Positions 17,696-24,771 of a DNA stretch of 64,000 bases are shown here, piece after piece. The stretch comes from Sediminibacterium salmoneum NBRC 103935 (lineage in GTDB: Bacteria > Bacteroidota > Bacteroidia > Chitinophagales > Chitinophagaceae), in NCBI RefSeq assembly GCF_000511175.1, contig NZ_KI866530.1, positions 1,998,404 to 2,062,403 of the forward strand. The letters run 5' to 3'. Under the pieces are notes generated by a model that was not told the DNA's origin, searched no databases, and was given only the letters and a program-made list of their open reading frames with translations. Position numbers and translations under genes: made by a program. The first letter of the stretch is position 1; each line of letters begins with the position of its first letter.

Positions 17696-17757
17696 TTGGC
17701 TCTTTTGGGGTTTGCTTGTGTCGGGTTGTGTGAGGGGGCAAACCCCAAATGTGCCAA
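17696..17757. repeat. Structured hairpin P2 with conserved internal loop
   Basis: TTGGC-TCT-TTTGGGGTTTGC pairs with GCAAACCCCAAA-TGT-GCCAA. As in P1 the only mismatch is TCT facing TGT. Both copies are preceded by GGTGG(G)TAA and followed by TGCG..TGGCTA. It lies just upstream of the operon promoter, so P1 and P2 bracket the ten-gene operon in the same orientation. No gene is supported between 17760 and 17973. Confidence 0.7.
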
Positions 17758-18014
17758 TGCGGGCTGGCTAAAATTATTTTTTAAAATGTGCGGTGGGAAA
17801 ATTTTTTAAAACCTTGCGTGGGGTGAGTGTCGGCAAAATGGTCTGGTCGGTGTCGAGTTACAGCGAAATTGTCAACGAGTTTTTGTCGCCAGAGAATTTA
17901 TTTGGTAGTCAAAAGTCTGGTCGTTTTGGTGTCCGTTTGATTGTTGCATGGTCGTCTTTTATGCTTGCTTATAATCGAGTCACGCAAGGGATTTTCACCC
18001 TTAACGTTCTCACG

Positions 18015-18048
18015 GAACCGTGCTTGATAGTCTCCCATCACACGGCTC
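18015..18048 (-). ncRNA. Group II intron domain V
   Basis: A 34-nt hairpin read on the minus strand. GAGCCGTG pairs with CACGGTTC, a 2-nt AG bulge follows, then TGATGG pairs with CTATCA closed by a GAGA tetraloop. The AGC catalytic triad is present. The domain VI stem follows at about 17980-18010. Confidence 0.92.
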
Positions 18049-18080
18049 TTCTTGTTTATAAATCACAAGTTAATTATAAC

Positions 18081-19305
18081 TTACGGATGTGCCACTTGCC
18101 AGTGTGGGAATAAATAAGGGTTGAGTTTGTATTGTATTTGCAACCATTTAACTGCTGCTCTTACCCCCAAATCCTTTTCCCATTTAACCCATTTTAATAG
18201 TCTCGCATTTAATTGTTTCCAGACATAGTTCATATGACCACTTGAGAACTTATGAAAGTAATTCATGATTCCCCGTATTTGTGGTGTTAAATATTGGGCT
18301 ATAGTTACAAGTGGTTTTTCGCCGCTTGTGTATATTCCAATCTTTAAACTTTTCCAGTAAACTAGTCCTGGATTTAGTACTTATGAAGATGCTTGGAACA
18401 ATCAAAACCTTTTCTTTAAACTTTACACAATTGGGGCGTATAGTGAATCCTAAAAAGTCAAAGCCTTTGGGGTATTTCTTTTCTGAATACCCTCTCAGAT
18501 TGACTATTCTTGTTTTGTAAGGGTGTAAGGTTAGTTTACACTTCTCCATTCTCTGCTTGATTTTGTTAAGCACAAATATTGCTTGTTTCTCCGTCTTGCA
18601 ATGAACTACTATATCGTCTGCATATCGTTCAAATGGCTTCTCGGGATGCTCCTTTGCCATCCATCCATCAAATACTACATGTAGAAAAATATTTGCTAAT
18701 AACGGACTAATTACTCCACCTTGTGGTGTACCCAACACAGTTCTTGTGGCTTTGCCATCCTGCTCTATTATTCCCGCTTTTAACCATCTCTCTACATACA
18801 AATGTACCCATTTATCTTTGCAGAAATGTGCAACCGCATTCATTAATAGTTCATGGTTAATGGTATCGAAGAAGCCTTGTATGTCAATGTCTATCACAAA
18901 ATCGTGATTAAAACAATTACTGTTGGCTTTTGCAACAGCATCGTGACAGCTTCGATTGGGTCGATATCCGTATGACCCCTCATGAAAAACGGGTTCCACC
19001 TGCAATTCTAAATGTTGCTTGACAACTTGTTGTGCTATGCGGTCCATGATAGTCGGAATGCCTAAACTTCTTATTCCACCATCTTTCTTTGCAATAGCAA
19101 CTTGGCGAACAGGTACTGGAAAATACGATCCTGAAGAAAGTCTGTTCCATAGCTTGTATAATAATCTATATGCATTCTTGTCTACATATCCCCATGTCAT
19201 ACCATCTATGCCAGCACTCCCGTGATTGGCTCTTACTTTCTTGTAAGCCTGCCACACCATTAACTTGGTAATTGGTTGTGATTTTGTCTCAAAATAATCT
19301 GTCAT
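18081..19305 (-). pseudogene. Group II intron RT/maturase, split by a frameshift
   Basis: Intron-encoded protein of about 408 codons. The RT domain is complete, with PIMDRIAQQVV, GSYGYRPNRSCHDAV, TPQGGVISPLLANIFLH and the catalytic YADDIVVHC. At a run of five A (plus-strand T5, 18315-18319) the frame shifts. The upstream frame runs on to a stop at 18250, whereas the maturase domain (PLVTIAQYL, RGIMNYFHKFSSGH, LLKWVKW) continues in the other frame to 18081. Removing one A restores a normal protein. There is no C-terminal endonuclease domain. I start at the ATG at 19305; a TTG at 19344 is in frame. A sequencing error or slippage is an alternative to true decay. Confidence 0.85.
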
Positions 19306-19860
19306 CCCATTCCTGGTTGTAAATTGGTTTTGATAACTAAACAAGCTTAATCCTTCGCTCCACTTAGTTTCTTAAGTTTCCTCACTACTATGATTAAGTC
19401 TGCCGCCATTGCTTCGCCTCATCCAAAAGCGTTTGTTCCTCTTTCGATTTTACAAAACAACAATGACTTCACTTGTTCCATAAAACAGCCTATAATACAG
19501 TCCTGCCAACTTAACCCCGGATGCCGTGTAACCTATAATCTGGTATCCATTACACTCTATTCGTAAACACAAACGTAACTGCTTACTTTCGACATCGCTA
19601 TTGCCCTTACGAGGCTTCATCATTGGTTCACTTGCGTTCAGCTCTTGTATTACGCACCTACAGAAATCATCGTTCCTGTTTTTCTTTATCGCTCACTACA
19701 AAATCGTTTCCAATTATTGCAGCATAAAAGTGGTTTGAAAACTACTCCAGAAAGTCGTCTTCGGAAGACCATAATTTCTCGCTATTATCAGAGAAATTCT
19801 TCCATCTGTTTTACAGCATTTAAACATTAATCTCAATAATGTTTAATTCAAGTCACACAC

Positions 19861-20013
19861 GTTCGAGGCTTTACGCAGTTTGGGATTAGTTGTTCCTGCA
19901 GCTGGCTTGGCCACTAAAAACCACGATTAGCTGAAAGCCAAATTACTAAAGTTGATTAGCACCGCCAAAGTTGATGGGCCATTGCTTAAAGCCCAAATTG
20001 CGTAAAGCCTATT
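19861..20013. repeat. 150-bp palindromic repeat, copy A (attC-like)
   Basis: Its outer arms are AGGCTTTACGCAGTTTGGG (19866-19884) and CCCAAATTGCGTAAAGCCT (19992-20010), complementary over 18 of 19 bp. The ~107 bp between them contain lesser internal repeats (GATTAGC twice, TGGCTT/AAAGCCA). It is nearly identical to copy B at 20798. It separates the efflux unit from the toxin-antitoxin unit and abuts the group II intron. Size and symmetry resemble the long attC sites of chromosomal integrons. Confidence 0.85.
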
Positions 20014-20035
20014 GTTGGGCGTTCGCAATTAGTAA

Positions 20036-20362
20036 CTATGAAAGTTGGAGTTGTTTCTTTTCAATGGTTACGTTAAAATGAATGTCAGCTTTTAATGCTT
20101 TGAATACTTTAAGAACAGTATCAATTGTCGCACTATTTGCACTACTCTCTAATTTTGAAATCTGAGCTTTCTGAACCCCGATAAGTTTCCCGAGTTGCTC
20201 TTGTGTCAAATTGCGTTCTTGTCTTGCTTTTTTGATCATATGGCTTAATACATCCATATTCAATTCATATTCATAATTATCTCTGTCCTTAGTGCCAACT
20301 TTGCCGATATATTTTTCTTTCATTTCGGCGAGTGAATATGTTTTCATTTTTGTCTTTGCCAT
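20036..20362 (-). CDS. XRE-family antitoxin (HigA-like)
   Basis: A 108-residue protein with a C-terminal XRE/Cro helix-turn-helix (IKKARQERNLTQEQLGKLIG, ~43-62, then KAQISKLESSANSATIDTVLKVF). The toxin-first order with the antitoxin 3 bp behind is the usual HigBA arrangement. It should neutralise the toxin by binding it and repress the pair's own promoter. The N-terminal ~40 residues are probably the toxin-binding part. Confidence 0.85.
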   Translation of the reverse strand: MAKTKMKTYSLAEMKEKYIGKVGTKDRDNYEYELNMDVLSHMIKKARQERNLTQEQLGKLIGVQKAQISKLESSANSATIDTVLKVFKALKADIHFNVTIEKKQLQLS

Positions 20363-20365
20363 AAC

Positions 20366-20725
20366 CTACTTTTTTAGTTTACTTTCAAAATATTTAGTCC
20401 TAATTTTTACTGCCCTATCAATTTCATTTGATGGTACTTTGTCAACCTTTTTAATAAATCCATGAGTTGCTATAACTAGTGTTTCAACCCCATCGGTTTT
20501 ATCCCAAAAAGCTAGCAGCCTAATTTGTAATCCATTATATCTTGTGCGAAACTCCCAAATGTCGTTTTGTAACTTTTTGAAAAGCTTGGAATCATTGGTT
20601 TGTTCAGCAAGGTCGATATTGTAAATGACTTTTCTGGATGTCTTGGAATCTAGACCTGCAATGAATTTTTCAGCTTCTTCTAAAAATCGAGTTTGGAAAT
20701 ATTGCAAATGAAATAATTTAAGCAA
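20366..20725 (-). CDS. RelE/HigB-like toxin (phage Gp49-like)
   Basis: A 119-residue protein of the phage-derived Gp49-like/HigB group, probably a ribosome-dependent mRNA interferase. Typical elements are KLQNDIWEFRTRYNGLQIRLLAFW (here in two parts, ~50-73) and the TLVIATHGFIKKVDKVPSNEID stretch (~81-102) with the Lys-rich active-site side. There is no ATG in the N-terminal part; the first usable start is TTG at 20725. It is the first gene of the pair. Confidence 0.82.
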   Translation of the reverse strand: MLKLFHLQYFQTRFLEEAEKFIAGLDSKTSRKVIYNIDLAEQTNDSKLFKKLQNDIWEFRTRYNGLQIRLLAFWDKTDGVETLVIATHGFIKKVDKVPSNEIDRAVKIRTKYFESKLKK

Positions 20726-20797
20726 AGATAAGGATAGTTTCCAAATTTAGAAACCTAATTTTTCAAATAAAAGATACTCACAAAAGTGACGCCCAAC

Positions 20798-20949
20798 GTT
20801 AGAGGCTTTACGCAGATTGGGAAATACTGTTCCTACTGCTGGCTTGGCCACTAAAAAACTCGATTAGCTGAAAGCCAAATTACTGAAGTTGATTAGCACC
20901 ACCAAAGTTGATGGGCCATTGCTGAAGCCCAAATTGCGTAAACCCTTTT
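20798..20949. repeat. 150-bp palindromic repeat, copy B (attC-like)
   Basis: Near-identical direct copy of the repeat at 19861-20013. The arms are AGGCTTTACGCAGATTGGG (20803-20821) and CCCAAATTGCGTAAACCCT (20928-20946). On the plus strand it directly follows ACGCCCAAC, the right boundary of the toxin-antitoxin unit, and directly precedes GTTAGCAGCA, the left boundary of the nuclease unit. Confidence 0.85.
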
Positions 20950-20965
20950 GTTAGCAGCAGTAAAA

Positions 20966-21838
20966 TTAATGGTCGCCGCAAAAGTGTCCGTCTTCAGGAA
21001 AACACCAATGTGGTATATCTAACTCAAATGTCTCCATTAGCTCAACTTGTCCAATGTGAGAAATAGAGTCTATTTCATACATTACACCCATTTTTGCGTC
21101 CATAACATAAAAGTCGCCAAAAATACTGTCGCATTTGTAACAACCGAAAGACATGTATGATTTACCTACTTTGTGACTAAAACGTTCTTTGATTTGTACA
21201 AGTTTCAAATTTAATTCGGGTCTGTTGTCAGCGAAATCAGTAGCAAGTTTTATAATTTCTGGTCTATATTCAATACTATTTGATTCCCAAAGTGCTTCTT
21301 CAGGTTTTATATCTGCATTACATGAGGAATGGAAAGGTGTTGCTACGTAAAATAGATGATTTAATTCTTTACATTTCCAACATGTCATTTCGTAAAATAC
21401 AAGCTTTATCGTTTGTGTTGAGTTCGTTTTTGCAATAGGTCTAAATTGGATATTATTAGTAATGAAATTCTCAAGAAAAGTCAGCAAATTAATTTTTCTT
21501 CGAGTACCAAGATTTACCATCAAAGTTGAATTATCATCATCCTCAACATAAAATACAGGTAAATCCGGTCTCTCTTCAATTAGTTTTGGTATTGGGTTTT
21601 CAAAAAACCAGCAGCCAAGAATTTCATCTTGAATATATTTAGATTGTCTCTGTAAAGTTTTCGAAAGCGACTGAGGGCTTAGTTGTATCTCAAAAGCAAT
21701 AGGTCTAGTGTCATTTGGAATAAAAACATCAGCTCTCCAACCTTTCCCCTTATATTCTTGTCTTGCATCAATTCCCAAAATCTCACATGCAGAAATTATC
21801 TGCATTTGTATTCTGTTATGCTTTGTAATGTTCTCCAT
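20966..21838 (-). CDS. CoiA-like PD-(D/E)XK nuclease with zinc-ribbon motifs
   Basis: A 290-residue protein. The N-terminal part (~25-70) has GWRADVFIP followed by IAFEIQLSPQSLSKTLQRQ, matching the D...ExQ core of CoiA-like restriction-endonuclease-fold proteins. The C-terminal half carries two CxxC pairs (CWKC ~152, CYKC ~233) and a C/H-rich tail ending HFCGDH, suggesting zinc binding. It forms a unit of its own between GTTAGCAGCA and TGCTGCTAAC. A role in DNA processing or defence is inference; no methyltransferase or other partner gene is nearby. Confidence 0.6.
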   Translation of the reverse strand: MENITKHNRIQMQIISACEILGIDARQEYKGKGWRADVFIPNDTRPIAFEIQLSPQSLSKTLQRQSKYIQDEILGCWFFENPIPKLIEERPDLPVFYVEDDDNSTLMVNLGTRRKINLLTFLENFITNNIQFRPIAKTNSTQTIKLVFYEMTCWKCKELNHLFYVATPFHSSCNADIKPEEALWESNSIEYRPEIIKLATDFADNRPELNLKLVQIKERFSHKVGKSYMSFGCYKCDSIFGDFYVMDAKMGVMYEIDSISHIGQVELMETFELDIPHWCFPEDGHFCGDH

Positions 21839-21879
21839 TTACTGTATTGTGAAGGTTTTGTCGTAGTATTGCTGCTAAC

Positions 21880-22313
21880 ACCTAAATATACGCTACTCCC
21901 CTATCTATTAAAAAAGAGAGTTGCTATATATGATGGTTTTAATATTATACTTTTTGAATTGTCATAGCATCAATATACTTATACAATTTTCATTGTTGGC
22001 GCAATACAATGTGGTTATACACTTCTTATTGTCAAGCAATATTTACCATTTGATTTTTTGCTCACTTGTAAATACTTTTCGGTGGTTCTGATATCAAATT
22101 GCCCAGTCGATCTTTTATTTATCTTATGTTAATTCTAATTAAAGCAAAGCTTCCTGAGTCCCAGACATAGCTATCCAAGGTCAGTGGTTACTAACAGTAT
22201 TATTAATTGGGGGAGAGATTATATTGTAACAATTGGGTATATGAATATAGTAAATTCATAAAGATTTTCAAAGCGTAAAATTATTTACCTGAAAATTCAT
22301 GGCAAGATATTAC
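21880..22313. other. Gene-free A+T-rich stretch
   Basis: Between the right end of the cassette-like array and the paired 11-mers no open frame with coding character is seen on either strand. It contains GGGGGAGAGATT (22209-22220), similar to a stretch at 8270 left of the island. Confidence 0.5.
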
Positions 22314-22346
22314 AGGATTGTCGGCAATACTCACCAAGATTGTCGG
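22314..22346. repeat. Paired 11-mer with 22-bp period, right of the island
   Basis: AGGATTGTCGG (22314-22324) and AAGATTGTCGG (22336-22346) are 22 bp apart, the same word and period as at 8321-8353. Function unknown; possibly a dispersed chromosomal repeat that framed the insertion site. Confidence 0.6.
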
Positions 22347-22465
22347 TCTGCGACCGACTTCCTCCCGTATTGAACTTACTCAAACCCTTCGCATGCCAAC
22401 CTTCGGTTGCCCTGCGGGTTTTTAGCCTGCTCGCTTTTACGAGTAAACTCGTAACGCTCGCAATC

Positions 22466-22498
22466 TAAAAACCCCCGCAGCTTTCGCTGCGAGGGTTT
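22466..22498 (-). terminator. Rho-independent terminator after tRNA-Arg
   Basis: On the minus strand, AAACCCTCGCAGC-GAAA-GCTGCGGGGGTTT forms a strong stem with a GNRA-type loop followed by TTTTTAG. A second, longer inverted repeat (TGCGGGTTTTTAG near 22405-22425 against CTAAAAACCCCCGCA near 22465-22479) overlaps it and encloses a TTACGAG/CTCGTAA hairpin, so alternative folds are possible. Confidence 0.8.
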
Positions 22499-22499
22499 G

Positions 22500-22571
22500 T
22501 GGTCTCGCCAGGAATCGAACCTGGATCTGGAGCTTCGGAAACTCTTATACTATCCATTGTACTACGAGACC
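22500..22571 (-). tRNA. tRNA-Arg(CCG)
   Basis: Full cloverleaf on the minus strand. The acceptor arm is GGTCTCG/CGAGACC with discriminator A. The D stem is GTAC/GTAT, the anticodon loop TTCCGAA gives anticodon CCG, the variable loop is AGAT, and the T arm is CCAGG-TTCGATT-CCTGG. The base pair 27-43 is an A-C mismatch. CCA is not encoded. It lies 30 bp after pfkB. Confidence 0.95.
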
Positions 22572-22601
22572 AATCATGGGTGCAAATGTAACGGATGCTT
22601 G

Positions 22602-23531
22602 TTAATTCTGTTTCATCTGCGCAAAAATGCGTTCGGTGTCTTCTAGTTTACAGAGTTCAGTGCCTTTGTGCAATGTAGCCGCAGATCCTGCTGCTACCCC
22701 GTATTGCAATACTTCTTTCCAGCCCCAGCCTTTGGTTAACGCTGCCAGCATGCCTGCTACCATACTATCTCCCGCTCCAACTGTGCTCAATACTTCTGCC
22801 TTGGGTGCACAGGCCTGGTACACTTCATCCTCTGTAATCAGCATAGCTCCATCTGATCCCATGGACACTGCCATTGCTTTACAGCCTCCTGACTCAATCA
22901 CCTGTCTTGCTGTTGGCACAACATCTGCGACATCTATCCATTCTTTACCAACCAGAGAAGCCAGCTCTCTTAAATTAGGCTTAATCAAAAACAATCCTTC
23001 CTTAACGGCAGCTTTTAATCCCTCTCCTGATGTGTCAATAATCAATTTGGCATTTAACTGTGCGGCAATGATGGCAATCTCATGAAATACGGCAACTGAA
23101 GTTCCGGGAGGCAGGCTTCCGCTGACTACTACATAATCGGCATGGAAACAATTGCCAATAGCCTGCATCAATGCTCCCAGTTCCTTTTCTGAAACCGTCT
23201 CACCTGGCATACCAAAACGATATTGCAATTTTTTGTCTTCATCAAATACTACAAAATTTTCTCTAGTATCATTCTCTGTTTCAATGGCAGAAAACTTTAC
23301 ACCTTCTTTTTCCAGTAATGCTTCCAGTGCTTTTCCTGTATAGCCGCCAGATAAAATAATGGCTTCTGAATCAACTCCTAGTTTTTTTAATGCTCTTGAG
23401 ATATTGATGCCACCTCCTCCTGGTTCTACTTTTGAAGAGCGTGCACGTAATTTTTTTTCGGGTACCAGCTCCGGCACAGAAATGCTTTTATCCAAAGCTG
23501 GATTTAGCGTAATGGTTACAATATTTGGCAT
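22602..23531 (-). CDS. pfkB: PfkB-family 6-phosphofructokinase / 1-phosphofructokinase
   Basis: Ribokinase-fold sugar-phosphate kinase of 309 residues, the same length as E. coli PfkB. It has TLNPALDKSI at the N-terminus, the GGGGINISRALKKLG sugar-binding region (~38-52), and the C-terminal TVGAGDSMVAGMLAAL (~249-264) with the catalytic Asp. Phosphofructokinase activity is likely, though tagatose-6-phosphate or fructose-1-phosphate kinase cannot be excluded. It starts 37 bp after crtY on the same strand, so it may be read from the carotenoid operon. Confidence 0.88.
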   Translation of the reverse strand: MPNIVTITLNPALDKSISVPELVPEKKLRARSSKVEPGGGGINISRALKKLGVDSEAIILSGGYTGKALEALLEKEGVKFSAIETENDTRENFVVFDEDKKLQYRFGMPGETVSEKELGALMQAIGNCFHADYVVVSGSLPPGTSVAVFHEIAIIAAQLNAKLIIDTSGEGLKAAVKEGLFLIKPNLRELASLVGKEWIDVADVVPTARQVIESGGCKAMAVSMGSDGAMLITEDEVYQACAPKAEVLSTVGAGDSMVAGMLAALTKGWGWKEVLQYGVAAGSAATLHKGTELCKLEDTERIFAQMKQN

Positions 23532-23568
23532 TACTTAAAGTTATAAAATAATGACGGGAAGAGTAGGC

Positions 23569-24768
23569 TTAATGCTTACCCAATTTGGTCATTTCCTGCA
23601 ATGCAGCAGGAAGGAAAATTCGGGTAGGCACAGAACTCATTATTTTCAAATCTGTAAATAAACTGCTTTCATTATCTAAAAATGACAATACATCAGCGGC
23701 CTTATTTCCTTTAAAAATATCTGCAAAAACCTGATCACCCGCCATTTTCTGATAATGAAGCACGTGTAATAAAACTGCATCATACAAATGCCCTTTCTTT
23801 TCGGCAAAAGATTTATTGATTGCCAAGGATTTCCCCTGTTTCAAAGCTTTCACAATGGCTGCTGTTCGTTTTTGTATAGACTTAAAAGCATATCCGCTAC
23901 TTGCTTTTGCTTCTCCCCCCGCAATACCAATGTAAATATGATTATCCTGATAACGCGGAAAGTTATGCGTTGTCATTGGGATAACCCCTTTTTCACGGTG
24001 TACAATGGTGTAGTCTTGAATTTTTAATTCGCTTCCGATATAATCCCTGATTGCTTTTTCGTATGCCTCTTCTGGCAATAGACGTTCAGTAAACAAAGTG
24101 TATTCAACCAATGCCTTTGTTGTTGAAGTGGGTAATACATACATGAAAGTAGTACCATGTTCCTGACTAACCCTGAAATCCATAAAGACTGCTTTTACTG
24201 GATTAAAACAGGGAGAAACTGTTTCAATTTCCCAACCAGTAAAATGTTGCAAAAAATGATAATCATTAGAAGTTGCGGGAATCGGGTCAAATAAGATACT
24301 ACTGAAAACATAGGAAGCATAAATAGCTGTTCCATCGTTCAATTCAATGCCTGCTGGTGTGAGATTAGGTGATGTAGTTTGCGATACTTGTTTTTCTGTA
24401 GCACCCAGCAATCTTTTTACAGATGCTTTCTTCCATTCAATATTGGGCAATGATGCAATTGTATTTTTTACATAAGCATAAAAATCAATGCCCCTGATCA
24501 TTTTATATTGGTAAGGAGCTATGTCCATTACTTGGGAAAAATGATTGGAAAAAAAATCCAGCTCTTCCCATTGATGATGAACAATTGGCTCAAAAATATC
24601 CGCATCTTTTTCCCAGAAACACCAAGTGCGGTCATTCAAATTTTTATCATCGGCATCAACAACCAAGATTTGCTTGGAGGTAAAAAATGGATCACTGGCC
24701 ATGCGCATGAGTAAACTCATTCCCGCGCATCCGGCTCCAGCAACTATGTAGTCGTAGGTTTTATTCAA
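23569..24768 (-). CDS. crtY: Lycopene beta-cyclase
   Basis: FAD-type lycopene cyclase of 399 residues that forms beta-ionone rings on lycopene-type ends. The N-terminal dinucleotide fold is YDYIVAGAGCAGMSLLMRM. The cyclase motif DRTWCFWEKD (~46-55) and GGEAKASSGYAFKSIQKRT (~273-291) are family signatures. It is the last carotenoid gene, 3 bp after crtZ. With CruF acting on the other end, a monocyclic product is expected. Confidence 0.92.
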   Translation of the reverse strand: MNKTYDYIVAGAGCAGMSLLMRMASDPFFTSKQILVVDADDKNLNDRTWCFWEKDADIFEPIVHHQWEELDFFSNHFSQVMDIAPYQYKMIRGIDFYAYVKNTIASLPNIEWKKASVKRLLGATEKQVSQTTSPNLTPAGIELNDGTAIYASYVFSSILFDPIPATSNDYHFLQHFTGWEIETVSPCFNPVKAVFMDFRVSQEHGTTFMYVLPTSTTKALVEYTLFTERLLPEEAYEKAIRDYIGSELKIQDYTIVHREKGVIPMTTHNFPRYQDNHIYIGIAGGEAKASSGYAFKSIQKRTAAIVKALKQGKSLAINKSFAEKKGHLYDAVLLHVLHYQKMAGDQVFADIFKGNKAADVLSFLDNESSLFTDLKIMSSVPTRIFLPAALQEMTKLGKH

Positions 24769-24771
24769 AGG

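Larger units (their letters stand above)
17974..19858 (-). mobile_element. Group II intron (1885 nt), frameshifted IEP
   Basis: Minus-strand group II intron. The proposed 5' end is GTGTGAC at 19858 (consensus GUGYG) and the 3' end is ...CTCGAT at 17974 (consensus AY). Removing it joins CGAACGT to TATAAGC and restores the 9-bp boundary repeat of the efflux unit, which supports these ends. It has a clear domain V, and an RT open reading frame in domain IV. The 19306-19858 stretch is the 5' ribozyme part (domains I-III) with no gene. The AGC triad in domain V argues against subclass IIC. Confidence 0.85.
8412..21879 (-). mobile_element. Integron-cassette-like array of three gene units
   Basis: Three consecutive units each begin with a GTT-headed word and end with its exact complement ending AAC. 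The efflux operon has GTTATAAGC at 8412-8420 and GCTTATAAC at 17967-17973 plus 19859-19860 (split by the intron). The toxin-antitoxin pair has GTTGGGCGT at 20014-20022 and ACGCCCAAC at 20789-20797. The nuclease has GTTAGCAGCA at 20950-20959 and TGCTGCTAAC at 21870-21879. Between units lie two ~150 bp palindromic repeats. This matches the R' (GTTRRRY) and R'' (RYYYAAC) geometry of attC cassettes, read with the genes on the minus strand. No integrase is present, and only GTT/AAC of the core is conserved. Confidence 0.6.

Noticed and set aside
8450..17870. The T/G-rich flanks of the efflux unit looked like long terminal inverted repeats.
   Set aside because: Apart from hairpins P1/P2 and the 9-bp boundary words, the similarity comes from self-symmetric TTTTAAAA blocks and short shared words in both orientations; no consistent long inverted alignment exists.
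17793..18113. Plus-strand open frame of 106 codons.
   Set aside because: It runs from the non-coding unit flank into the 3' ribozyme domains of the group II intron on the other strand and has no protein-like features.
17974..19858. Assigning the intron to class IIC-attC.
   Set aside because: Domain V has the AGC triad and the intron is in sense with the cargo, both against class IIC-attC, despite the attC-like target.
22627..23085. Plus-strand open frame of 152 codons opposite pfkB.
   Set aside because: It is a shadow of the clearly conserved pfkB reading frame.
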